Origin: Chitinophaga qingshengii
GTDB lineage: Bacteria > Bacteroidota > Bacteroidia > Chitinophagales > Chitinophagaceae
Direction of reading: 5' to 3'
Length of the DNA: 64,000 nucleotides
NCBI RefSeq assembly: GCF_014529935.1
Contig: NZ_JACVFC010000001.1
Coordinates: forward strand, 1,736,001-1,800,000
Of the stretch, positions 34,896 through 44,322 are shown one piece after another (within the stretch, counting starts at the first letter, position 1; every line of letters starts with the position of its first letter). The position numbers and the translations under genes are program-made. Below the pieces are notes generated by a model. That model was not told the DNA's origin. It worked only from the letters and a program-made list of their open reading frames with translations, and searched no databases.

Positions 34896-36299
34896 TTAAC
34901 GGTTTCCGTTTTCCAGTTCCTTATCAGGGATCGGCAATACAAAAATGGTATTGGACGGCTCTATATCTCCCGTGCCGGCAGTATTGCGGATAGCGCGGTT
35001 CAGCCGTTTATAGGCAAAGAACAACTGCCCTTCACCAGGGAACTCCCGGATCATCTCTTCAAAAATATTATCCCGGCTGATGAAATGCCAGTCAGATACA
35101 TTCCTGATACGGGCACGCCTCAACGTGTTAATGTATACTGCCGCCTGGTCCCGGTCTATATCATAGGAAGCCTCCGCCAGGATCAGGTACATTTCGGAAA
35201 GTTTAATCAGCGGGATTTTCGGGGAGAAGACCGGCATTTTAATGCGGGTGTACTTTGTTACCTTACCCAGGTCAAACCAAAACTGGTAACGGGCATCATC
35301 CATGTTGGCACCATAAACGCCGGAAGCATCGCCGAAAGGCAGTTTCGCAAATTCGGTAGCGTTCCCCTTTTTGGTTTCAAAATGCAACCTGGCAGACAAA
35401 TCCGGAATAGAGTCGCTACGCAGGGAAAAGATATGTTCATCGGAGAAGAGAATATCTTTTTTGTTATCATCTACATCAATACTGGTTTTAAAGTCCAGCA
35501 GCCGGAACTTGTGGGAATCCACTACTTCCTTTGCACACCGGATGGCATTTACCTTATCGCCTTTAGCCAGGTAAACACGGGCCATCAGCGCACGCACCGC
35601 GTATTTATTCATGCGTGCCACATCTCTGTCTGCCATATTTTTATTGGCAGATAAATAAGGAACGTTGTTATTGATAGGATCTGCTTCATTCAGGTTGTCC
35701 CAGGCAGCTTCCAGGTCGGACAGCACCAGCTGGTAACATTCAGCCAGTGTATAGGCCGGCGGTAACGCCACGCCGAACTGTTTGTTATAGGGAATACCTT
35801 TTGCGAGATGATTAAACTTGATGTCTTCACAGAATAACCGCATCAGGTCAAAATGCAGGTAAGCTCTGAGCCCCAGTGCCTCTCCCAGCACCTTTTTCCG
35901 GATATTGGGACGCATCACGCTGCCATTTTTCTGTTCCCAGCGGATAATGTTATTGACAGCCGCGATATTACTGTACAGGTCTCTCCACACATCGTCTATC
36001 TCCTTCCGTACAGCGGCATCCTTGTACTGATAATCCCGCATTTGTTTATACTCCACCCCAATACCATTATAACTATAGTATTGTGCCAGCACGTCCAGCA
36101 TTTCAAAACTCAGCTTGCGGCCATAGAGCTCCCGTTCCGCCATCTGGTTATAAGAGCCGGCCAGGGCATCTACGAAACCCTGTTCCCGGCTAAACAGTTT
36201 GTTTTCATCCACCTGATTGATCAGATCAACATCGAGCCATTTTTTACACGATGAAAATATCAGCATCAGCATGGCCAGTATCAAAAGCCTGGATTTCAT
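34896..36299 (-). CDS. SusD/RagB-type nutrient-binding lipoprotein (second locus)
   Basis: A 467-residue SusD-type lipoprotein. MKSRLLILAMLMLIFSSC gives a lipobox FSSC followed by KKWLDV. The N-terminal TPR-like part (LFSREQGFVDALAGSYNQMAE, WRDLYSNIAAVNNIIRW, ALGLRAYLHFDLMRLF) and the C-terminal family motif (LIKLSEMYLILAEASYD and IFVLPIPDKELENGN) are clear. The open frame extends to 36368 and overlaps susC by 41 bp; the Met at 36299 begins the signal peptide and leaves a 28-bp gap after susC. It would cap the susC receptor at 36328-39777. Confidence 0.92.
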   Translation of the reverse strand: MKSRLLILAMLMLIFSSCKKWLDVDLINQVDENKLFSREQGFVDALAGSYNQMAERELYGRKLSFEMLDVLAQYYSYNGIGVEYKQMRDYQYKDAAVRKEIDDVWRDLYSNIAAVNNIIRWEQKNGSVMRPNIRKKVLGEALGLRAYLHFDLMRLFCEDIKFNHLAKGIPYNKQFGVALPPAYTLAECYQLVLSDLEAAWDNLNEADPINNNVPYLSANKNMADRDVARMNKYAVRALMARVYLAKGDKVNAIRCAKEVVDSHKFRLLDFKTSIDVDDNKKDILFSDEHIFSLRSDSIPDLSARLHFETKKGNATEFAKLPFGDASGVYGANMDDARYQFWFDLGKVTKYTRIKMPVFSPKIPLIKLSEMYLILAEASYDIDRDQAAVYINTLRRARIRNVSDWHFISRDNIFEEMIREFPGEGQLFFAYKRLNRAIRNTAGTGDIEPSNTIFVLPIPDKELENGNR

Positions 36300-36327
36300 G
36301 TGTGAATATTTAAAGGATGATAAAGAT

Positions 36328-39300
36328 TTAGAAAGTGACATTGAAACCACCATTAAATGATTGTGCATAAGGGTACACTGTTCCCCGCTCCGCCTTCACG
36401 GTAGATAACCGCATCAGCTCTGTAGCGGAGCATTGCAGCCTGATTCTCTCTGCTCTCATCTTCCGCACCAGATTCATAGGCAGGTCGTAAGTCAGTGAGA
36501 GGGAAGACAATGACAGCAGGTTGTTGTCCTGTACAAAACGGGTAGTCTGATAAGTAGGTGACTCATCATCGATTCGTTTGTATTTGGCGGTGCTGCCCGG
36601 TTCCAGCCAACGATCGGACAATATCCTTCTGTCGGCGTTGTCGTAAGCCTTCACCCCTTCTATTTTGTTTTTCAGCGTGGTATTGAAAATCTTTCCACCT
36701 ACCCGGTAAGAGAAGATAGCCAGCAGATTAAATCCTTTCCAGTTAAGATTGGAGCTGAAGTTACCTTCTACGGTAGCACGGGTATCACCTACCAACACTT
36801 TGTCCCGATAGTCGTAATCGAAAGTATATTCACCATTCCGTTTAATATAAATTTCATTGCCGGTAGCCGGATCGATACCGGCAGAACGCACCAGCAGCAG
36901 CGCGCTCTGAGAACGGCCTACTTCATAGGTACGCAGCGGGCGGGGACCAAAAGCAGCGGAATCTTTGTTGGCTTCAGCATTCATCGCCTGTAATGCGTTG
37001 GAGAGCTTTTGTATCCTGTTTTGGTTGCTCACAGCCGCCAGGGTAACACTCCAGTTGAAGTTACGTTTCGTGTCACGGATCAGGTTCATACGTACACGTA
37101 CGTCTACACCACTGTTTTTCATCTGACCCATGTTCTCCACATAACTGGTAAAACCGGTGGATGGGGCTACGTCAATAGGCAGTAAGAGGTTATCGGTAAT
37201 TTTAATATACCCGTCTACGTTAACCTGGAGGAAGTTGCGGAACAGGGTCAGGTCGCCACCTACGTTATACGATAAGGTATTCTGCCATCTCAGGGATGAG
37301 TTACCGAAACCCATCAGGCGGGCGCCGAGATCCCCATTGTAATAGCTGTTCTGGCTATAGCGGTAACTGGTAAGCGCCTGGCTGGAAGAGAAATTCACGG
37401 TACCGGTGCTACCTGCGGAAGCACGTATTTTCAGGGTGTTGGTATTAGCTCCCCAGAAACGTTCTTTATTCACATTCCAGGCCATACCCACCGCCCAGAA
37501 CGGCGCAAAACGGGAATCACGGCCAAATTTGCTGGAACCATCTGTACGGAAAGAGGCATCGATATAATAACGGCTGTCATACCCGTAGTTGAGGTTGGCG
37601 AAAAAGCCGATCATCCGCGATTTATCAAATACGCCGGAAGGTTTGGAATTCTCCTTGAACTGTGCGGCATATTCCACAAACGTCATATCATCGTTCAGGA
37701 ACCCGGTGGCGGCAAAACCACCACCCTCTTTAAAGTTGGTGAGTGCATTGGCGCCTACACCCAGATTAAATACATGTCTGTCGATGATTTTATTGTATGC
37801 CAACGTCACGTTACCATCCACATTCAGGGATTCGGTGTTGAGACTCCGGTACTCTCCTTTTTTCTCCGGTTTTTCTTCGGTGGCGTATTCGCTGGAGAAG
37901 GGTGAACGGTAGTATTCAGATTTTTCCAGCTGTTTGGTAAGGCTGGCACGGCCCTGCAGGCGCAGCGCAGGAATGATACGCCAGTCGATACTGAAGTTGT
38001 CCTGGATAGCCACGTACTTGTTAAAGTCCTTCTGCGGCAGGGTAGCATTGATCAGCGGGTTATCACGGCCACTGCTCAGTCGCTGAATGAAGTTGCCGTT
38101 ATCATCATAAATGCGGTCATGCGGATTCTCTTTTGCAAAGATCTCGAAAGAACCATAAGGTGAGTTATGCCCCACCACTTCATCTACAAACAGGTCGTTA
38201 CGTACCAGGAAATTTTGCCCGATATCGTAGTTAAAAGTGATACCGATGCCATTGCGTTTACGGTCGGAACCTTTCATCACACCACGGTCGTTATCGTTAC
38301 GCAGGGTAATACCATACCGGAAATGTTTATCCCCTCCTTCAAAATAAAGATTGTAACGCTGGTTGATAGACGTACGGAGCGGTTTACTCAGCCAGTAAGT
38401 GTTAACACCTCTCAGTACTTCCTTGTATTTTTCGTTGTATTCGATATCCAGGTTCAACTGCCCATCATAACTTTTATTTTTATCGGTCCATTTACCGGCC
38501 AGTTTTTCGAACTGCAGTTTTTCCGCTGCATTCATCAGGTTATAATCCCGCAGATCCGGAACAGACACCATATAATTGGCATTGAGCGAAACGCGGATTT
38601 CACCAGCCTGCGGACGGATAGTGCGGATCACGATCACGCCGTTGGCGCCACGGGAACCGTACAATGCAGTAGCGGAGGCATCTTTCAGGATAGTGAGGCT
38701 TTCGATACGGTTCATATCCAGATCGTATACACGCTCTGCTCCTACTTCTACCCCATCGAGGATAAACAGCGGACTGTTAGGATTGGTTTTACCGTCATCG
38801 GCTGAACCGCGCAGGTCGAAACTGTTTTCACCACGGATCGTGATCTCCGGTACCCTGTTGGGGTCGGAGCCGAAGTCCATGCTTTCTTTCAGGGATACTG
38901 CCGCATCCAGCAGGGAAATAGCCTGTAATACGTTGGCAGTACCAACCTGGCGTATCTCCTGACCGCTCATGCTTTTTTCAGCACCGGTAAAAGATTCGCG
39001 TGTTTTAGTGAAGTAGCCGGTCACCACGTTTTCTTTCAGCTGACCAACAGACTCCTGGAGTTTTACTGTTATGGAGAAAGGCCCGGCGCCGGTTTTCAAC
39101 GAAGCGGCCTGACGCTGCTCCACTGCGGCAGCGGCGTATTTGTTACCGCTCTTGCTGATCCGTATTTCCATCGGTTCATAGCCCATCATGGAAACGGTGA
39201 GCACGGCATGCTCGGGAATATTCTTCAGGGAGAACTGTCCGTGCGCATTCGTGACAGCACCGATATTGGCTCCTTTTACCCGTACCGAAGCGCCTGGCAG

Positions 39301-39777
39301 CGGGGTCCCCTGGGCCGACAGGATCACGCCCCTTATGGAATCCGGAGGAGCCACGGCTTCCACCGCCATGGTTGAAACAGCGGAAACAGCGGCTGTTTTT
39401 TCGGAGATAATAATGTTTTTACCCGCAATGCGGAACGTAAGGGGCTGATCTCTCAGGACCAGCTGCAGGAAATCAGCGACCGGCATATCGTGTACATCCA
39501 GCGAAGCCGCACGGGCTGTCTCCAGCACTGCAGCATTACCAAATACCACATATCCGGTTTGATTTTTTACGGCGTTAAATACCTTTTGAAGAGATGCCTG
39601 CCGTGCAGAGAACGAAACTGTCTGGGAAAGACCTGTTCCATGCACATGCATCATAGCCACTGTCAACAGGGCGATGGTTGATTTCATTGCGAACAGAATT
39701 TTGGTTACTGGCCGTCGCCTTCTGGGCCGCCCCGGAGGCAGCCCGCAGGCCCGGTGACAATCGGGATTTTTTTGCAT
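36328..39777 (-). CDS. SusC/RagA-type TonB-dependent receptor with STN domain (second locus)
   Basis: An outer-membrane receptor of 1149 residues. A charged leader is followed by a signal peptide at MKSTIALLTVAMMHVHG; an STN domain (SLQKVFNAVKNQTGYVVFGN), a carboxypeptidase-like domain (GTPLPGASVRVKGANIGAVTN), the plug (SPLFILDGVEV, SLTILKDASATALYGSRGANGV) and a barrel. I chose 39777 (MQKNPDCH) over 39786, because the shared leader word TCAACCAAA then has the same spacing as before the other susC gene. The true start may be 39687 (MKSTIALL). STN signalling suggests control by the FecI/FecR pair just upstream. Ligand unknown. Confidence 0.91.
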   Translation of the reverse strand: MQKNPDCHRACGLPPGRPRRRRPVTKILFAMKSTIALLTVAMMHVHGTGLSQTVSFSARQASLQKVFNAVKNQTGYVVFGNAAVLETARAASLDVHDMPVADFLQLVLRDQPLTFRIAGKNIIISEKTAAVSAVSTMAVEAVAPPDSIRGVILSAQGTPLPGASVRVKGANIGAVTNAHGQFSLKNIPEHAVLTVSMMGYEPMEIRISKSGNKYAAAAVEQRQAASLKTGAGPFSITVKLQESVGQLKENVVTGYFTKTRESFTGAEKSMSGQEIRQVGTANVLQAISLLDAAVSLKESMDFGSDPNRVPEITIRGENSFDLRGSADDGKTNPNSPLFILDGVEVGAERVYDLDMNRIESLTILKDASATALYGSRGANGVIVIRTIRPQAGEIRVSLNANYMVSVPDLRDYNLMNAAEKLQFEKLAGKWTDKNKSYDGQLNLDIEYNEKYKEVLRGVNTYWLSKPLRTSINQRYNLYFEGGDKHFRYGITLRNDNDRGVMKGSDRKRNGIGITFNYDIGQNFLVRNDLFVDEVVGHNSPYGSFEIFAKENPHDRIYDDNGNFIQRLSSGRDNPLINATLPQKDFNKYVAIQDNFSIDWRIIPALRLQGRASLTKQLEKSEYYRSPFSSEYATEEKPEKKGEYRSLNTESLNVDGNVTLAYNKIIDRHVFNLGVGANALTNFKEGGGFAATGFLNDDMTFVEYAAQFKENSKPSGVFDKSRMIGFFANLNYGYDSRYYIDASFRTDGSSKFGRDSRFAPFWAVGMAWNVNKERFWGANTNTLKIRASAGSTGTVNFSSSQALTSYRYSQNSYYNGDLGARLMGFGNSSLRWQNTLSYNVGGDLTLFRNFLQVNVDGYIKITDNLLLPIDVAPSTGFTSYVENMGQMKNSGVDVRVRMNLIRDTKRNFNWSVTLAAVSNQNRIQKLSNALQAMNAEANKDSAAFGPRPLRTYEVGRSQSALLLVRSAGIDPATGNEIYIKRNGEYTFDYDYRDKVLVGDTRATVEGNFSSNLNWKGFNLLAIFSYRVGGKIFNTTLKNKIEGVKAYDNADRRILSDRWLEPGSTAKYKRIDDESPTYQTTRFVQDNNLLSLSSLSLTYDLPMNLVRKMRAERIRLQCSATELMRLSTVKAERGTVYPYAQSFNGGFNVTF

Positions 39778-39846
39778 AAATTGCATTGATTTGGTTGAGA
39801 AATAATGACTCCTTGAAACGGTATGTCAGATCAGCCGGATCTTCCG

Positions 39847-39878
39847 GCCGGCAGTACTCCACTACTGTCGGCTTTTTT
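39847..39878 (-). promoter_or_regulatory. Leader hairpin between fecR and susC (second locus)
   Basis: In transcript sense (minus strand) an A run is followed by GCCGACAGTA, a 6-nt loop and TACTGCCGGC (39872-39847), a 10-bp stem with one G-U pair. The first susC locus has an A run plus hairpin at the same place (21577-21617). It may be an attenuator of susC expression. Confidence 0.45.
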
Positions 39879-39950
39879 GTTCCGGCTTACTTAGATCCTG
39901 GTTGTTTTAATAATGAACAAATAACCTAAATGAATAAATAACAAAATATC

Positions 39951-41114
39951 TCAGGGCATGACCACCAATCGGCGGGGCCCCTCCATGCTGATATGTACTT
40001 TTGAATCTTCCAATGCTTTTACAACATCTGCCAGTGGCAAGCTGCGGCCCAGTTCACCAAAAAACCGGATATCGGGTATCCCTTTTTCGTACACCACTTC
40101 CACATCATACCAGCGGGCCAGTTCGGCCATCACCTCTTTCAATGCCATGCCTTCAAAGTTGAAAATGCCGTTTCGCCAGGCCATCACATTGTCGGTATCC
40201 ACTTTACCCACGGTGATTTTACGGGCGTCCTGCACTCGGGCCTGCTGGCCGGGCGACAGTACCACCGGTGCGTCTGGCGATGCGGCAGCAGCTACTTTCA
40301 CGGCGCCGGTCAATAAAGTTGTCTTTACACTGCTGCCTTCCGGATAGGCGTTGACGTTAAATTGAGTTCCCAGCACCTGGATGGACGCATGGCCGGGTAC
40401 TACTACCCGGAAAGGGACTTCCGCTTTTCCGGCCGCTTCGAAATAAGCTTCGCCGGTAACCTCCACCATCCTTTCCTTACCGGCAAATACAGCAGGAAAA
40501 CGAAGCGTGGTGGCAGCATTCAGCCATACACGGGTACCATCGGCCAGCACCACATGGAACTGTTTTCCCCGCGGTGTTTGAATCACGTTAAACGCATCGG
40601 TGCCCAACTGCTTACCGGCAGGACTATACGAAAGCTGCCCGTCTTTAAAGGCAATATCCGCTCCCCCATCTTCCGCTACGGCGCCGGTCATCAGGCTATC
40701 CAACGGAATACGCCGGCCATCGGCGAGGGTGAGCATGGCTACGTCCGTATCTTTAGCGTGGACAGTAGCCGGGACTGACTGCCGCGCGAGCGCCGGCCTT
40801 CTGGCAGGGTGCGGGCGCCATAACAGGTACGCGCCTACGGCCAACAGCGAGACAACAGCAGCAGCCATGGGCCATCGTAAGGGGATAGTCCGGCGTGTAG
40901 GCGCCGGCGTACCCAAAATAGCATTGAGCACCGCTGTAGAAGCGGCAGCAGGCATCTCCACCTGTCCCCCTTTGGTATAGCTGTCCAATATCAGTGTCTT
41001 CAGCGTATCCTCTAAGGCAGGATCATTCATCAATGCAAACAGCTCCTCCCTTTCCGCAGGGGAAATAGTCTTATGGTAATATTTATCAAATAACAGTAAC
41101 AGCCGCTCGTGCAT
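39951..41114 (-). CDS. FecR-type anti-sigma factor (second locus)
   Basis: A 387-residue inner-membrane regulator. The cytoplasmic part is residues about 1-80, one membrane helix is about 82-98 (PMAAAVVSLLAVGAYLLW), then the periplasmic FecR domain (TPRGKQFHVVLADGTRVWLN, VTGEAYFEAAG) and the C-terminal DUF4974 region (LKEVMAELARWYDVEVVYEKG, FFGELGRSLPLADVVKAL). The sigma factor gene lies just upstream (71-bp gap) and the STN-type susC gene just downstream, so it should gate transcription of this locus in response to the receptor. Confidence 0.93.
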   Translation of the reverse strand: MHERLLLLFDKYYHKTISPAEREELFALMNDPALEDTLKTLILDSYTKGGQVEMPAAASTAVLNAILGTPAPTRRTIPLRWPMAAAVVSLLAVGAYLLWRPHPARRPALARQSVPATVHAKDTDVAMLTLADGRRIPLDSLMTGAVAEDGGADIAFKDGQLSYSPAGKQLGTDAFNVIQTPRGKQFHVVLADGTRVWLNAATTLRFPAVFAGKERMVEVTGEAYFEAAGKAEVPFRVVVPGHASIQVLGTQFNVNAYPEGSSVKTTLLTGAVKVAAAASPDAPVVLSPGQQARVQDARKITVGKVDTDNVMAWRNGIFNFEGMALKEVMAELARWYDVEVVYEKGIPDIRFFGELGRSLPLADVVKALEDSKVHISMEGPRRLVVMP

Positions 41115-41185
41115 AGGTGGATGGTCGGTTTATACTTAAGACAACCGCAAACAGGGCAACTGGTGAGTGAAGTGAAAAATTTTTT

Positions 41186-41764
41186 TTAGAACAGCAGGAA
41201 AAAGAAGGTGGAAAGTTTCCGGTAAGGCGCACAATAGCTTCTGACAGCTCTTACCGCGGCATCAAAATGACTTTTGACGGTATTAGGGGAGATCCCCATT
41301 TTTTCGGCTACCTGGGCTTTGGTCAGCTCCTCTTCCCGGATAAGCAGGTATACCTGTTTCTGTTGGGGTGGCAGCTGCTCAATGGCCTGCTGCAATACCC
41401 GCATAAACTCCGCAGCATTGGCGGCAGCTTCCGGCGATATAGCCGGGAGACCACCATCAGAAGGCCATAAACCGGTGCGTTCCCGCTCCCGTAAAAGCCG
41501 TTTCAACGCATTAAACGTATAGTTCCGGGCAATCGTAAAAATATAGGCTTCGAGGTTAATAATGGCCGGCAGCTCCTCCCGGATGGCCCATACTTTCATA
41601 AATACGTCCTGCACAATCTCCTCCGCTTCCACAGCGGATTCGGTGACACGGTAGGCTGTGGTGTACACGAGATCGCGGTAGCGGAGAAACAGCTGTGTAA
41701 ACGCAGCCTGGTCTCCCTGTGCTACCAGCGCAGGAATGGTTGTATGATCGATGGTTGGTTCCAA
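41186..41764 (-). CDS. FecI-type ECF sigma factor (second locus)
   Basis: A 192-residue ECF sigma factor: region 2 (FTQLFLRYRDLVYTTAYRV, EAEEIVQDVFMKVW) and region 4 (LPPQQKQVYLLIREEELTKAQ, MGISPNTVKSHFDAAVRAV). It starts the minus-strand operon fecI-fecR-susC-susD and beyond. Sequence and length differ from the first sigma factor (19621-20181), so the two systems probably respond to separate signals. Confidence 0.92.
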   Translation of the reverse strand: MEPTIDHTTIPALVAQGDQAAFTQLFLRYRDLVYTTAYRVTESAVEAEEIVQDVFMKVWAIREELPAIINLEAYIFTIARNYTFNALKRLLRERERTGLWPSDGGLPAISPEAAANAAEFMRVLQQAIEQLPPQQKQVYLLIREEELTKAQVAEKMGISPNTVKSHFDAAVRAVRSYCAPYRKLSTFFFLLF

Positions 41765-41831
41765 TAAATTGCCGCCAAAAATGATAAGAAGCCGCTAAAG
41801 TAGCGCAAAAAGAGATAAAACACAACCCCCT

Positions 41832-42794
41832 TTAGTATTTACGTTCGGTGGTATATTCCACCAAAGCCTCCAGGGCAGCACGAACAGGCGAATCCGGAAA
41901 CGTATTCAGGATGTCCAGCGCCTGCTGACGGTATAATAACATCTTTTCGATGGCGTACTGAAAACCACCCGCTTCCTCCACGGTTGTCCGGATAAAGTCC
42001 ATCGCCCCTTCCGTCACTTCTCCCGCTTTGATGATCTTCAGCAACTGCTTCCGGGTAGCGGCATCACAATGATTCAGCGTATATATCAACGGCAGGGTCA
42101 TCTTTTTTTCCTGTATGTCATTCCCCAATGGTTTACCAACATCACTGCTGCCATAGTCAAATAAATCGTCTTTTATCTGGAAAGCCATACCCACATACTC
42201 GCCGAAAAGTCCCATGTTGGTAACCAGCTGCTCATCGCTGAAAGTGGACGCAGCACCGGCTTCACAGGCAGCCCGCAATAAGGTGGCGGTCTTCTGCCGG
42301 ATGATATCATAATAGGTAGTTTCACTGAAATTGAGCTTTTGGGTTTTCCCCAGTTGGACCAGCTCTCCTGAAATGGTTTGTTCTATGGCTTGTGAAAAAA
42401 TCTGCAGCGTTTTGTAATCACCGTTGAGTAACGGTAGCTGCACGGCTTTAATAAAAAGGTAATCACCCGTAAAAACAGCGGCACGGCTTTTCCAGAGCGC
42501 ATTGATGGACCAGGCGTTCCTTCTTTTAGCAGAGTTGTCTACAATATCATCATGTACCAGGGAAGCGGTATGAAGGATTTCTACCATGGCAGCGGCACGG
42601 TAACTGACACTATTCAACGCTCCTCCCAAACGGGCGCATAACAGCGAAAAAACAGGTCTGAGCTGCTTTCCCCTGGTACTGCCCAGATACCGGGTGATCC
42701 TGTCCACCATCCCTACCGGGCTTTGTAACGCTTCTTCCAGGTATTTTCCGGTGACGATCATGTCCGCTGCAATAACATCCTTGGCTAATTGCAT
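41832..42794 (-). CDS. Polyprenyl diphosphate synthase (octaprenyl/IspB type)
   Basis: A 320-residue cytoplasmic prenyltransferase that condenses isopentenyl diphosphate onto allylic diphosphates to give a long all-trans chain, probably for the menaquinone side chain. The two Asp-rich motifs are present: DDIVD at 82-86 (with GKQLRP at 42-47) and DDLFD at 209-213 (FQIKDDLFDYGS); the Lys/Arg and Gln positions are conserved. Its length fits the IspB class; the exact chain length cannot be read. It is divergent from the hydrolase gene at 42963. Confidence 0.92.
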   Translation of the reverse strand: MQLAKDVIAADMIVTGKYLEEALQSPVGMVDRITRYLGSTRGKQLRPVFSLLCARLGGALNSVSYRAAAMVEILHTASLVHDDIVDNSAKRRNAWSINALWKSRAAVFTGDYLFIKAVQLPLLNGDYKTLQIFSQAIEQTISGELVQLGKTQKLNFSETTYYDIIRQKTATLLRAACEAGAASTFSDEQLVTNMGLFGEYVGMAFQIKDDLFDYGSSDVGKPLGNDIQEKKMTLPLIYTLNHCDAATRKQLLKIIKAGEVTEGAMDFIRTTVEEAGGFQYAIEKMLLYRQQALDILNTFPDSPVRAALEALVEYTTERKY

Positions 42795-42902
42795 GTCGCT
42801 GTTATTTTGGGGCGAACTTATATATTTTTTTATAAAGATGATAAGATAACCTGCATCTTGACAATACCTTTAAATATACCGAACAAACCCTGGAATGTAC
42901 CC

Positions 42903-42932
42903 TTGTGCCCCCTGCTGCCGGTGCTAATTTTG
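42903..42932 (+). promoter_or_regulatory. Promoter of the alpha/beta hydrolase gene
   Basis: TTG at 42903-42905 and TAATTTTG at 42925-42932, separated by 19 bp, match the Bacteroidota -33/-7 pattern. It ends 30 bp before the chosen ATG at 42963, and supports that start over the longer frame from 42789. Confidence 0.65.
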
Positions 42933-42962
42933 ACGGATCATTCAAACAAAAATTTCAGAGAG

Positions 42963-43790
42963 ATGACTAACGAAACCCTTACTGCCACAACAACTACAAC
43001 AGGCCAACAACAATATTTTATCACCGGCGACGGGGTGCGCATCGCCTACCGGATAGACGGTCAGGAAGATAAACCCGTACTGGTACTGTCCAATTCTATC
43101 GCTACCAGCTATCATATGTGGGATATACAAATAGATGCCTTTACGCCGCATTTCAGGATACTGCGTTTTGATACCCGTGGCAACGGTTCCTCCTCCGCAC
43201 CGGATGGCGACTATTCCATTAACCGGATGGCGCTGGATGTTATCGAACTGCTGGATCACCTGGGCCTGGACCGGGTGCATTTTATGGGATTGTCACTAGG
43301 TGGCTATATCGCGCAATACCTGGCTATTCACGCTCCAGAACGAATTGACCGGCTCATACTGGCGCACACTGCGCCCTATCTCGGCCCGCAGGATGGTTTT
43401 AATAACAACATCCGCTCACTCCGGGAAGCGCCGGACATGCAGGCATTTGCCCGGTCCTTTATCCATAACTGGTTCCCGGCAGCACTGATTACCGCTGAAG
43501 ATCCCAGGATACAACCGTTCCGCGAAATGGTATTGGCTACATCGCCGGTGGGACTGGCAGGTTCTTTCGCCGCTGTGCGGGATGGAGATCTCCGCAACAC
43601 CATATCCCTTATCGGCCGTCATACATTAATTATCGGCGGCAAATACGATACTGTTACCCTGCCGGAACACAGCGAACAATTGGCCGCTGCGATCAAAGGT
43701 TCCCGCCTGGTAATGTTGCCCGCGGTACATCTGTCCAATGTAGAGCTTCCCGAAGATTTTAACCGTATCGTAATAAATTTTCTGCAGTAA
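42963..43790 (+). CDS. Alpha/beta hydrolase, 3-oxoadipate enol-lactonase-like
   Basis: A 275-residue soluble hydrolase. The nucleophile elbow is S111 in GLSLGGYIA; the acid/base residues are expected in the C-terminal part (GGKYDTVT and VHLSNVE). Overall it resembles the PcaD (3-oxoadipate enol-lactonase) branch, but other genes of the beta-ketoadipate pathway are absent, so substrate is uncertain. The open frame extends to 42789, but a promoter at 42903-42932 supports the ATG at 42963. It is followed by the YdeI/OmdA-like gene with a 27-bp gap. Confidence 0.82.
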   Translation: MTNETLTATTTTTGQQQYFITGDGVRIAYRIDGQEDKPVLVLSNSIATSYHMWDIQIDAFTPHFRILRFDTRGNGSSSAPDGDYSINRMALDVIELLDHLGLDRVHFMGLSLGGYIAQYLAIHAPERIDRLILAHTAPYLGPQDGFNNNIRSLREAPDMQAFARSFIHNWFPAALITAEDPRIQPFREMVLATSPVGLAGSFAAVRDGDLRNTISLIGRHTLIIGGKYDTVTLPEHSEQLAAAIKGSRLVMLPAVHLSNVELPEDFNRIVINFLQ

Positions 43791-43817
43791 GCGCTATCTT
43801 GCCGGTCATTATCAGCT

Positions 43818-44309
43818 ATGGAAACACCACTGATTGACCAGGACCTGTTACTCGAACGTTTCGACGGTAAAGGCGGATGGACTTTCATCCGCCTTCCTGA
43901 TATGCCTAAAGGGCAGGGCTACTTCGGTATGCGGAAGGTACGTGGCTTTATCGACCAATACGAACTACCACCCTGCAACCTCATGCCTTTTAAAAAAGGA
44001 GTGATGATGTTGCCGGTAAAAGCAGCGATCCGTAAACAAATAAAAAAAGAAGCGGGCGACCACGTAAGGTTAATATTATATACGGCAGGTCAACAAACCC
44101 GGGAAATCATTCCCGACGATTTCCTGGAATGTCTGCGTGATGAGCCGGAGGCGCTGCAAGCCTTTCAGGCTATGCCGCAGGCGGAGCAGGAAAAATGCCT
44201 GCAATGGCTGATGGAGGTATCCGTGCCGGAAGCCAGGATACAACGCATGGCAGATGCCATTAATCACCTGGCCGCAGGCAGGAGTTATCTGGGCACAAAA
44301 ATAAAATAG
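43818..44309 (+). CDS. YdeI/OmdA-family protein with DUF1905 domain
   Basis: A 163-residue protein. Residues about 12-90 form a DUF1905 beta-barrel-like domain (FDGKGGWTFIRLPDMP, GFIDQYELPPCNLMPF, VKAAIRKQIKKEAGDHVRLIL) and the C-terminal part resembles YdeI/OmdA (IPDDFLECLRDEPEALQAFQAM, ARIQRMADAINHLAAGRSY). This family is common in Bacteroidota; biochemical activity is not established. It follows the hydrolase with a short gap and probably shares its transcript. Confidence 0.82.
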   Translation: METPLIDQDLLLERFDGKGGWTFIRLPDMPKGQGYFGMRKVRGFIDQYELPPCNLMPFKKGVMMLPVKAAIRKQIKKEAGDHVRLILYTAGQQTREIIPDDFLECLRDEPEALQAFQAMPQAEQEKCLQWLMEVSVPEARIQRMADAINHLAAGRSYLGTKIK

Positions 44310-44322
44310 CCTGTCACTGCCA

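Noticed and set aside
34812..35654. Plus-strand frame of 280 codons opposite DUF4843 and susD
   Set aside because: It is antisense to two well-supported lipoprotein genes.
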